Below are positions 54,660 to 64,000 of a stretch of DNA of 64,000 nucleotides, piece after piece; within the stretch, counting starts at the first letter, position 1, and every line of letters begins with the position of its first letter. The notes beneath the pieces were generated by a model. That model had not been told where the DNA came from, searched no databases, and saw only the letters and a list, made by a program, of their open reading frames with translations. The stretch comes from Limnomonas spitsbergensis (lineage: Eukaryota > Chlorophyta > Chlorophyceae > Chlamydomonadales), in the NCBI GenBank assembly GCA_037349105.1, contig JAYJMM010000123.1, positions 124,001 to 188,000 on the forward strand, read 5' to 3'. Both the position numbers and the translations under genes were made by a program.

Positions 54660-56560
54660 ATGCCAATGAGTGCAGTCATGCTTCAACATACAGGGGGTGC
54701 ATGCATGTGAGTGCATTCATGCTTCAGCATACATGCAGTGAATGCACGTGGGTGCGGTACTGCAGCAGTGCTGGCATTAAGTGCATACTAGTGGGTGCAG
54801 CGCTGCGGCAGTGCTGGCATGAACTGCATAGTAGTGGGTGAGACGTTGCGGTAGTGGTGGAATAAAGTGCATACCATTGGGTGTGACGCTGCAGCAGCGC
54901 TGGCATGATATGCATGGTAGTGGGTGCGGCGCTGCGGCAGTGCTAGCATTATATGCATGCCAGTGGGTGCGGCGGTACAGCAACATGCTAGTAGTGCATG
55001 CCATTGGGTACGGCGATGCATCACCATGTACGTGGTGCATGCCAATGGGTGCAGTGGTGCTGCTGCGCACAGGCATTGCATGCCAGTGGGTGCAGTGGTG
55101 CTGCTGCGCACATGCAGTGCATACCAGTGGGTGCAGTAGTGCTGCTGCGCACATGCAGTACATGCCAGTGGGTGCAATGGTGCTGCTGCGCACAAGCAGT
55201 ACATGCCAGTGGGTGCAGTGGTGTTGCTGCGCACAAGCAGTACATGCCAGTGGGTGCAGTGGTGTTGATGCGCACATGCAGTACATGTCAGTGGGTGCAG
55301 TGGTGTTGCTGCACACATGCAGTACATGCCAGTGGGTGCAGTGATCTTGCTGCGCACAGGCAGCACATGCCAGTGGGTGCAGTGGAGCTGCTGGGCACAG
55401 GCATTGCATGCCAGTGGGTGCAGTGGTGTTGTTGCGCACATGCAGTGCATGTCAGTGGGTGCAGTGGTGCTGCTGCGCACAGGCAGTACATGCCAGTGGG
55501 TGCAGTGGTGCTGCTGGGCACAGGCATTGCATGTCAGTGGGTGCAGTGGTGTTGTTGCGCACATGCAGTGCATGTCAGTGGGTGCAGTGGTGCTGCTGCG
55601 CACATGCAGTACATGCCAGTGGGTGCAATGGTGCTGCTGCGCACAAGCAGTACATGCCAGTGGGTGCAGTGGTGTTGCTGCGCACAAGCAGTACATGCCA
55701 GTGGGTGCAGTGGTGTTGATGCGCACATGCAGTACATGTCAGTGGGTGCAGTGGTGTTGCTGCACACATGCAGTACATGCCAGTGGGTGCAGTGATCTTG
55801 CTGCGCACAGGCAGCACATGCCAGTGGGTGCAGTGGAGCTGTTGCGCACAGGAAGAGCATGCCAGTGGGTGCAGTGGAGCTGCTGCGCACAGGAAGTGCA
55901 TGCTAGTGGGTGCAGTGGAGCTGCTGCGCACAGGCAGTGCATGCCAGTGGGTGCAGTGGAGATCCTGTGCACAGGCAGTGCATGCCAGTGGGTGCAGTGG
56001 AGCTGCTGCGCACATGTAGTACATCCCAATGGGAGCAGTGGTGCTGCTACGCACAGGCAGTGCATGCTAGTGGGTGCAGTGGTGCTGCTGCGCACAGGCA
56101 GTGCATGCCCGTGTGTGCAGTGGTGCTGCTGCGCACAGGCAGTACATGCCATATGGTGTAGTGGTGCTGCAGCGCAAAGGCAGTACATGCCAGTGGGTGC
56201 AGTGGTGCTGCTGTGGACATGCATTACAGACAAGTGGGCGCAGTGGTGATGCTGTGTGCAGGCAATGCGTTTCAGTGGGTGTTACGGTACTGTAGCACAC
56301 ATGCAGTGCGTGCCAGTGGGTGCTGCGGAACTGTAGCACACAGGCAGTACATGCCTGAGGGTGTTGCAGTACTGTAGCACACAGGTAGTGCATGCCAGTG
56401 GGTGCAGTGGTGCTGCTGCGCACAGGCAGTACATGCCAGTGGGTGCAGCGGTACTGCAATGTGCAGGCAGAGCATGTCAGTGGAGTGAGGGTGCTTAAGG
56501 GTGTATGTAGTGCATGCCAGTGGGTGTGTCAGTGTTGCTGCCCACAGGAAGTGCATGACA
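54660..56560. repeat. 41-bp satellite with an 11-unit higher-order repeat
   Basis: The unit is about GCAGTACATGCCAGTGGGTG + CAGTGGTGCTGCTGCGCACAG, 41 bp. The block around 55170-55400 recurs at 55621-55850 with an exact offset of 451 bases (11 x 41). Long Cys/Trp-rich frames on both strands (up to 312 codons) are repeat by-products. Confidence 0.92.
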
Positions 56561-56619
56561 GTGAGGTAGGTAGTTAGGCAGCATGCTTATAGTGTACCGT
56601 ATGTCTTTCTGCTAGAGGT

Positions 56620-57280
56620 AGGTGGGACCATGGTGCATCAGCATGCATGCAGTGCATGTCAGTGGGGTTGTGCCGGTGGGGCGCTACTGCAGGCACGCAG
56701 GGTGTCATCGTACCGGCAAGGCTACATGCATGCATGGAAGATGCTATGCAAGTAAGCAGGGTGCTGTCATGATGACGGGGCACCTTGTACGCAGGCGGGG
56801 TGCTGTCATACCGGTGGGGTACTATGCATGCAAGCAGGGTGCTGTCGTTCTGTCGGAGCCATATGCATGCATGCAGGGTGCTATGCAAGTAAGCAGGGTG
56901 TTGTCATGATGTCGGAAACCTTTGTATGCAGGCCGTTGATGTCATGCCAGTGAGGTGCATGCATGCAAGCAAGGTGCTGTCGTGCTGGCAGGGCCATGTG
57001 CAGGCAGGGTGTTGTCGTGCCCGTGGGGCGCAACTGCATGCACGCGGGGTGCTATCCGTACGACCGTGCGCAAGTTATGCCGGCTGGGTGCTTTGCATGC
57101 TGGCAGGGCGCTGTCCTGCCGGCGGGACGCTTCTACATGCAGGCGGAGTGTTGTCGTGCCAGTGGGATGCGCTGCGTGCATGCAAGGTGTTGTCATTCGA
57201 GTGGGGAGCCGGCTTGCCGGCGGGGAGGAACTGCATGCGGGCGGTGTATTGGCATGCATGCGGGTAGCTACTGCATCGTT
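56620..57280. repeat. GCATGCAAGCAGGGTGCTGTCG-type degenerate tandem repeat
   Basis: Roughly 20 units of 30-35 bp carrying CATGCA and GGGTGCTGTCGT. Similar CATGCA-rich tracts are at 58385-58790 (CCGCATGCATGCAC) and, with TATGCAGCGCTCCCCC, at 61745-62045. Confidence 0.75.
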
Positions 57281-57613
57281 CTCACGGCATCTGATATCTG
57301 CAGTCCTGCCCGCATTGTGCCGGTAATTTACTGCCAGCTTGAGACTGTTGCGTGTAAGGCCATTTCGGCATCAGCAGCCAGGAGGATCCAAATAATCCAA
57401 TATCCTCGTCCTCCTTCCTCTGGTTGAGCCACTCCTGGGCATCTATGGCGTCTTCAAAGAGTTCCTCCGCATCGATAAATTGGTTCTCGCTACTCAATTC
57501 GCCCTGTGGCGCAGTATGTTGAGATGATGGTGAGCAACTCTTGTCGAAGGTGTCTATTGATGGCCAAACTAACTCCCAACCCTAAACTCCTTCGGCGTTT
57601 ATGTAGGCTCAGG

Positions 57614-57771
57614 AATGGTTTGAGGTGCTTGTATAAAATAAATATGAAAGGCTGGCGTATTAATGGCATCGATCCTAAAGCTAGCTGCGCGAAGCGCATC
57701 AATTCTTGGGCTGGCTGTCCTACACCCTAAGCGTACCCTAAGCGTATGACGTTGGGCGATCTCTAATGTGG
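57614..57771. repeat. Right arm of the 158-bp inverted repeat
   Basis: It pairs with 51548-51705. The two arms enclose 5.9 kb that is mostly tandem arrays. A minus-strand frame just inside (57497-57282, IDAEELFEDAIDAQEWLNQR) is protein-like, but I could not place splice sites. Confidence 0.88.
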
Positions 57772-58380
57772 GTGAAAGAAATCTCATGTAGGAAAACTAG
57801 TCGCCGAACGTAGGCAAGATAAACAAAGAAGGAACGGTCAAGATGAAACAAGTGTTCGACTGGCACAAAAAGTGTCATGTCACGTGTCCCTGACGTCACG
57901 TCCGACAGTCTGCCTCGGGGACGCAGTGCACCCTAAAAGCGCTATAACCTCTTCCGCCAAACCCTGAAAGCCCTCCTCAAAATCTGAGGCATCTGAGGTA
58001 TCGATCTCCCTTAAAAACGTACTTTTACTCTCCAACGTTTCAGTCAAATGACATGGCATTATTTGCCAACGTTGGCAAGTGAGTGACGTCATTTTTTCCT
58101 AAGTCCGTCATCTTTGAAGAGGAGCGCATGCCATTAAATATTTGCATTACTTGTTATTTATCGACGTCGATTCCGATCGTACCAAGTGCCCAGAGGGCCT
58201 CCATGGAAGCGAGGGTATTGCAGGCGAGGGTGGACTAATCGCTGCTGCAGCCCATCCTGATGAGGAGCGATTATCTAAAGCTGCCGGTACTACTTTTACT
58301 GGTACGAAGCGTGCCTGAACCTTCGCCTACTACAAGAGCATTCACTGCATTTTGGTGTACAGTTTAGCCCACATGCACAG
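57772..58380. other. Unassigned single-copy-looking stretch
   Basis: It lies between the right inverted-repeat arm and the CATGCA-rich tract. No gene, splice-supported frame or repeat was recognised. Confidence 0.35.
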
Positions 58381-58929
58381 CATTGAGCCAGCGAACACAG
58401 CATCCCACCCTTTTTGGGCAACATCTTACATGCATGCGCAGCTTCCACCAGCACTGGCAGCCCCCGAATGCATGCCCAGCCCCCCGCATGCATGCACGTT
58501 ACCTTCCCGCTTGCATGCACTACCGGACTACCCCCCGGCCGCATGCGCACCGCTTGCATGTACAGCTCCCACCCACATGCACACCGCCTACATGCACACA
58601 CCCCTGCCCACATGCACAGCATCCCGCCTGCTTGCAGAGCGCCCCACACGCATGCGCGTTCCTTGCATGCACAGGTCCTCGCTTGCATTCACATCACGTA
58701 GCCGCGCTCGCGACCCTCCACCTGCATTCTTAGCTCCTTCCCACATGCAAACACTCCGCCTGCATACGCACTACCCCCCGTCTGCCAACATTGCAGCATC
58801 TCTCGTGACTGTATGCTAGAGAACCCAGCCAAGGATCCACGAGTCATGAACATTCTCACTGGCTGCAGTTCACGGGGGGATCTGGTCCGCATCTGCGAGA
58901 ATACCGGCGATGATTTCTCTGCGTGATCC

Positions 58930-60226
58930 ATGACAGAGGAGGGGCTAACGACTCACAGCTGCTCTGCAAAGAGGTGTGGCCAGACATGCGGCCCTATCTC
59001 GTGGGGGGACCAGAAGCTGCCTGACATGACATGTGGCGTCTTCAGGTTGGGTGGACTGCTGAAGGTCAAGTTGCATACCCGCATGCACCGTGCTTTAATC
59101 CCGCCTGGGCGTTTCGAGGCAGATGGATCAGAGTTCGCCTTGCTGAGGTAAATTTGCCCTGGGCTAGACTGTAAATTCGCTAACCCGAAGCTTTTCTGTA
59201 AACAGGGGCAAATGTACATCACGAGTGGATTTAAACAGAGCATGCCATGGATCAAGCCTTTGTAATGTATCACTTTCTCTTTCCCATACCCCGCTTAGGT
59301 ACAGCCCCATGTGCTTCTTCTCGTATGAGGTCATGTGTGACTGGTCAGCGCAATGTATCGGCTTGTGGAACTTCTACCGCAACTTGCTGCTCAGGTCAGT
59401 CAGATATCCTGAACTGCCACTTGCAAACAAAAAGGTGCAACCCAGGGTATGCTACACGTGTTTTTTTTAGGGAGCCTCTACTGTGATTCAGCTAAGGCCC
59501 GGGGATCCACGTGCATCAAGTCCTGTTTTGCCCGGGCCACCGGCCGTAGGATGGTCAAGGTTTGGCACATTGCACCTGCTCCATTTGCTCAGTTCTACCA
59601 TTCATGCCCTTCGAAGGTATCACATAGTGCCTATGACAGGCTCCATAGAGGTCACTGCGGCCGTTGTTGCAACAGCAAAGCAGCGCTTGCTCAGCAACGA
59701 GTCGCCGCTTTGTCGGCGTGCCACGCTTGACGTCATCATGCAGCAGTATGATGGTATCACAATTGGCTTTCACCATGACCGGTGTTGCATCGTGGCCCCT
59801 TGTTTGGCAGATCTTGAGGCGCCGCTTGTTTTGGGGTCAAGCTTCAAGAACAGATGCTTTGTCCAGGACCATAGCCACCGTATATCACGGCTAGCCCTCG
59901 TGCAAGACAGCAGCTACTCTGCTGGTATCTCTGAGGAGAAGCTTCATGACTTGAGGGCTGCTTTCGCTAGGATGCGCAGCGACCGGGCATTCACCAAAAC
60001 TAATCAGGAGTTTGAAGAGCAACTGCGGATACATGTCTCATATTGTTTTCCTTTTGTGCGTGCGGTACTGTGTGCACCACATGAACACAGTTCAGAGGGA
60101 GAAGGAGTCAGGGGAGCGCTTCTTTGCGAAGTGACAAGGAACTTCAGCCTGTCTTCAGTTGTCTATGCTTGGCTCGTATTTTCGCCAATATTGAGGTTTT
60201 CGTCATGTAATATACAGTGGTTTTGA
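58930..60226 (+). CDS. Small spliced gene of unknown function
   Basis: Exons about 58930-59147, 59299-59394 and 59617-60226, with a stop at the end. Phases close: CTG AG|GTAAAT to ttag|G TAC, and CTC AG|GTCAGT to gaag|G TAT. The joined product contains LGGLLKVKLHTRMHRALIPP, EADGSEFALLRYSPMCFFSY, CDWSAQCIGLWNFYRNLLLR, then VPMTGSIEVTAAVVATAKQR, VIMQQYDGITIGFHHDRCC and AAFARMRSDRAFTKTNQEFE. It looks like a globular cytoplasmic protein. I do not recognise the family. The first exon start is unsure: ATG 58930 is possible, but an upstream frame (NILTGCSSRGDLVRICENTG, about 58816-58926) suggests an earlier exon and perhaps a frame slip between them. Confidence 0.6.
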
Positions 60227-60314
60227 ACTTGACTCAACCGCCTTACCCAGTGAAAGTGGCTTAGCAACAGTATCCCTCAATGGCATAACAGTATCACAAG
60301 GATCCACACTCAAG

Positions 60315-60985
60315 ATTTCAACCTTCAACCCAGCTTGGGTCTTCTAGAGTGACATGCTGGGGGTGCATCAGTGAATTTATGATTCCAGTCTACAGCCCAG
60401 CTTAGGTCTCCTAGAGTGGTAAGCCTAGGGGCATCGACACAAATTAGATTGCAGTTTAACCCCGTGCTAGGGATTCCTCGAGTGGCATGCTTGTGGCTCA
60501 TCAACATAATAAAGATTTCAGTTACAGCATTGCTCACGTCTCCTAAAGTGGCATGTCTAGGGCGCATCAGCATAATTAAGATTCTAGTCTAAGACCCTGC
60601 TTGGGTCTCCTAGAGTGGCATGTCTAGGGCGCATCAGCATAATGAAGATTCCAGTCTAAGACCCTGCTTATGTCTCCTAGAGTGGCACGTCTAGGGCGCA
60701 TCAGCATAATTAAGGTTCAGTATGGAACCATGCTTGGGTCTCCTAGAGCGGCATGTCTAGGGCGCATCCGCATAATTAAGATTTCAGTCTAAAGCCTTGC
60801 TCACGTCTCCTATGGTGCATACCTGGGCGCATCAGCATAATTAAGATTTCAGTCTAGAGACCTCCTCGGGTCTTATAGAGTGGCATGTCTAGGGTGCATC
60901 AGCATAATTAAAATTTCAGTATTCAGCCTTGCTTGGGTCTCCTATGGTGCATACCTGGGGCAAATCAGCATAATTGTGATAAAAT
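60315..60985. repeat. Tandem repeat of about 60-65 bp, ten units
   Basis: The unit carries GGGTCTCCTAGAGTGGCATG, TCTAGGGCGCATCAGCATAA and TTAAGATTTCAGTCTAA. Downstream of the gene ending at 60226. No coding potential. Confidence 0.9.
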
Positions 60986-61444
60986 ATCTGAAGCCGTAAT
61001 ACCGTCACATGAATCCTGAACTAAACAATTTTCGAGGGGAAAACAGGAAACCAAGATTTCAGTCTGAAGCCCCGCTCAAAGCTTGAGAGGCATGTCTCGT
61101 GCGTATCAAGCAAAATGAAGGTGCCTCAAACATCATGAAACAAAGGGCATGGCTAGGCAATATAGTCTGCATAGTGAATCCGCTTAAAAATACAAAATGA
61201 AAGGGGGGAATGAGACCCGACCGAGCAGGTTGGTTGCGCATCATGACGCGCGCAATGACACCCACTGCGAACTTGGTCGACTCCTCTCCTAGGGGGTAGT
61301 CTGGTAGATGGCCCATGCCAAATTCCTTCCATCTAGGCCCAAAGGCTGCACAAAAGCTATCAAGATTTCTGGGCTAGTGCCAATGTAAAGAGCTGCCTCC
61401 TGGACTGATGCGGACATGCTCTCTTCAGATGAACCTGGGGGAGG

Positions 61445-61650
61445 AAGGCTGCTGGGGCTGCAGGGGCTACATGGGCTGTAGGGGCAGCAGGGGTGGCCAT
61501 GATAGCAGCTGGTTCTCTGAATGGCATGGTTCTCTGAATGAACTCCGCTAGCCGCTCGCATATCCGTAACACATTCAAATGCAATCTCCCAATGGAGCTT
61601 GCACCCGTTTCGGCTAATGAATAAATGTACAACATAGCTTGCTGTTTCTA
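61445..61650 (-). CDS. Possible exon, unknown protein
   Basis: Following GAAACAG at 61650, a frame reads AMLYIYSLAETGASSIGRLH, LNVLRICERLAEFIQRTMPF, and then an Ala/Pro stretch ending AAFLPQ at a weak GTTCAT donor. An overlapping frame from about 61724 to 61289 is also fully open. Only one can be real; neither has a confirmed partner exon. Confidence 0.3.
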
Positions 61651-62464
61651 AAGGGTCTGCCTCACAACCTTCTGCCTCGCTAACAGCTTCGAGCAGGGGC
61701 ATGAGCATGCCGGCAGGCGCTGCACGTGAGGACAGGTTGCTGTGATGCACATTCCCGCCCGTATGCACATTCCCCGCCCAAATGCAGTGACCCATGCATG
61801 TGCATGTAGGCTAGGGTCTGTGCATGCTGGCCATGGTCTATATGCATACGGGCTGTGCGTATACGGACGGGGGCTGTACATCCGGACAGGCTGTACAAAC
61901 GGGCGGGAATGTGCACGTGTGCTCCCCGTATGCAGCGCTCCCCCCGTATGCAGCGCTCCCCCCATATGCAGCGCTCTCCCTGAATGCAGCGCTCTCACCG
62001 TATGCAGCGCCCCCCCCGTATGCAACGCCCCCCCCCCTGTATGTAGCGGTACTGGGCAGCAGCTAGGGATGATTAGTTATTAATTGCACCTGGTTTCCCA
62101 GCCAAAGACCGCTGCCCATCCTGCCAATACCATCGGGCTATTAGCACAAGGCCTGGACGTCAAGTGAATTTTCTGAGGAAAAGTATCCAGGCGACAATTT
62201 TTTGTGAGGAAAGCTGACATTTAAGACAGCAAGGGCCGTTACCTATTGATGCCAGAAATCACCCATGAGAACTTCATCACCCAAGTGGCTGATCAGTGCA
62301 ACTCTAAGCTGCAACTTATTTGCACTCAAGTGGCAGACATGAGGCATCATGGCGCATGCCAACACAGCTGATCATAGAGGACGGCGCAGCGATCAGCAGC
62401 GTGACACATGACACTGCCAACATGTCGAGGCTGCGCTGCATGTGTGCTTTCAGTGCCCTAGCGT

Positions 62465-63355
62465 AAATACAGGCTGAGTCTGACCTGCTCAAAGCCCACC
62501 CGAGAGGCCTGGCCGAGGCATTTCAGGCCAAAGCTGGTCCACTAAATAGTATGAGACACAATCTAGAGCACATGCAAGGCATCATGACTCAATTTCGAGC
62601 ATCAGACTGTAAACAAACATGTCACCATGCCAGGTTTTGGTGTCCGGACCCTTCTCACCCCCTCATCGCCCCCCACCCGTGAGTCCACCAAATAGTCTGA
62701 AGCTGAATCTACAGCACAAACAAGGCATCATGACAATTTCCAGCATCAAAATGATTAAAAAGTCACCAGGCCAGATTTTGGTGTCCGGACCATGCTCAAA
62801 GCCCACCTGAGAGGCTTAGGCGAGGCACATCAAGCCCGAAGAAGGTCCATCAAACAGTCTGAAACTAAATCTACAGCACACACAAGGCATCACGACCCAA
62901 TTTCCAGCATCAAAATGATCGAAAAAGTCACCAGGCCAGGTTTTGGTGTCCTGACCACGCTTGAAGCCCACCTGAGAGGCCTAGCCGAAGCACATAAAGC
63001 CCAAAGTAGGTCCACCAAATAGCCTGAAATTACATGTCCAGCACAAACTAGGCAGCACGACCCATTTCCAGCATCGAAATGATAGAATAAGTCACCAGGC
63101 CAGATTTTGATGTCCGGACCAAGCTCGAAGCCCACCCGAGAGGCCTAGGCCAGGCACAAAAAGCCCAAAGTATGTCCACCAAATACTCTGAAATTAAATC
63201 TACAGCACACACAAGGTATCATGACCCAATTTCCAGCATCAAAATAATTAAAAAAAACAGGACAGGTTTTGGTGTCTGGACCACGCATGAAGCCCACCCG
63301 AGAGGCCTAGGCGAAGCACATCAGGCCAAAAGTAGGTCCGCCCAGTTCTCTGAGC
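62465..63355. repeat. Tandem repeat of about 165 bp, five units
   Basis: Each unit carries CAGGCCAGATTTTGGTGTCC + GGACCA, AAGCCCACCTGAGAGGCCTA and ATCTACAGCACACACAAGGC. Starts of the GGTGTCC core are near 62638, 62780, 62945, 63110 and 63270. Satellite-like. Confidence 0.9.
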
Positions 63356-64000
63356 TTCAGCAGCTCTGCCTGGCCAACCCCTCCTGAGCAGCAGGTGCAC
63401 GCTGCTCAGGTTGCCCAGTCCTCTGAGCTGCAGCAGCTGGCTGCCTGGCCACCCCCTCTCGGTCAGCAGGTGCAAGCTCCTGATAAGCACCTAGGGCAGG
63501 GGCTGCTTGATCAACTTGCAGCTCAAATGCTTCCTCCTCTAAGCCCTCCCCTTGTGGCTGCAGGAATAAGTCATGATTCATGAGATATATAAATGATGAA
63601 TCCTTGAGATACGAGGAACATGAATCAATGACTTGGGGAGATACTATTTTGATCACGAAGAGAAACAACTTCCACGCTTGTTGAGTTGCAGCTTCAGCAG
63701 AGTTGCTGACAGAGGCTAAAAATACACAGAGATTCAGAGAAGTATGGCTTCCTCTCAGGGTTCAAGGCAGACAGGGATTCTCTCTTAAATGACAGTGGGA
63801 TGATGTCCTTCCAGGATGAAGGGATAGGGTATTCCTCTGCATTTCCTTTATCAGCCTCTCGTGACGCTCTCGAGTAGATGTAGCCAACAGTGGCATCCTC
63901 TGCACAAGCATGGGAATTGGGCACTAATTCAGGTTACTGCTTTATCATTATGCATTGCTGTGATATGAGAATGACAGTGAACACTGTGAGTATGATTGTT
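63356..64000. other. Unassigned right edge
   Basis: 63356-63485 holds a diverged two-copy repeat (CTGAGCTTCAGCAGCTCTGC / CTGAGCTGCAGCAGCTGGCT). Open frames exist on both strands up to 63924, but I could not support any with splice sites. Confidence 0.35.

Noticed and set aside
54777..56249. Cys/Trp/His-rich proteins of up to 312 residues on both strands
   Set aside because: They are by-products of the 41-bp satellite; frames repeat every 123 bp and exist on both strands.
61289..61795. 168-codon minus frame overlapping the possible exon at 61445-61650
   Set aside because: Two frames overlap; the other has the more protein-like residue pattern, and neither is confirmed.

Overview
This window looks like nuclear DNA of a green alga with large, repeat-swollen introns. 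The evidence is GT-AG introns whose phases join cleanly, a hydroxyproline-rich glycoprotein tract, a secreted protein with WSC and NHL modules, many degenerate plant-type (TTTAGGG-like) repeats, and dozens of minisatellites. A prasinophyte such as Cymbomonas is my best guess from general resemblance; that is inference, not a database result. There are no bacterial-style operons, and most long open frames are by-products of tandem repeats.

Layout: (1) 1-3378, minus strand: a partial acyltransferase of the HXXXD (BAHD-like) family running off the left edge. Its active-site exon appears broken, and that exon's end has been amplified into a 35-bp array. (2) 4010-4857, plus strand: the last three exons of a single-pass membrane protein that I do not recognise. 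(3) 4858-7255: the gap between two convergent genes, with a 374-bp tandem duplication and a dispersed AT-rich repeat. (4) 7256-50689, minus strand: one very large gene, about 43 kb and at least 32 exons, about 3,600-3,700 residues. In order it encodes a signal peptide, WSC-type cysteine-rich modules, a long Ser/Pro-rich tract, six NHL beta-propeller blades, a Gly/Ala/Ser-rich stretch, several membrane segments, and long cytoplasmic regions including an Ala-rich coiled coil. It reads as a cell-surface receptor or adhesion protein. (5) 50690-58900: almost gene-free tandem arrays, with a 6.2-kb block bounded by 158-bp inverted repeats. (6) About 58930-60226, plus strand: a small gene with three exons seen, unknown function. 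(7) 60227-64000: more tandem arrays and one possible exon.

The most striking observation is that introns here repeatedly contain degenerate tandem copies of the exon-intron junction beside them, both donors and acceptors. I see this at nine places. In the acyltransferase the duplicated junction has become a 15-unit minisatellite in which most units still spell the Ser-His-x-Ile-Ala of the catalytic motif plus a donor-like sequence. This suggests junction duplication as one way these introns and arrays grow.

Exon coordinates were set by hand from splice consensus and codon phase. Where phases did not close I say so. No homology search was possible.
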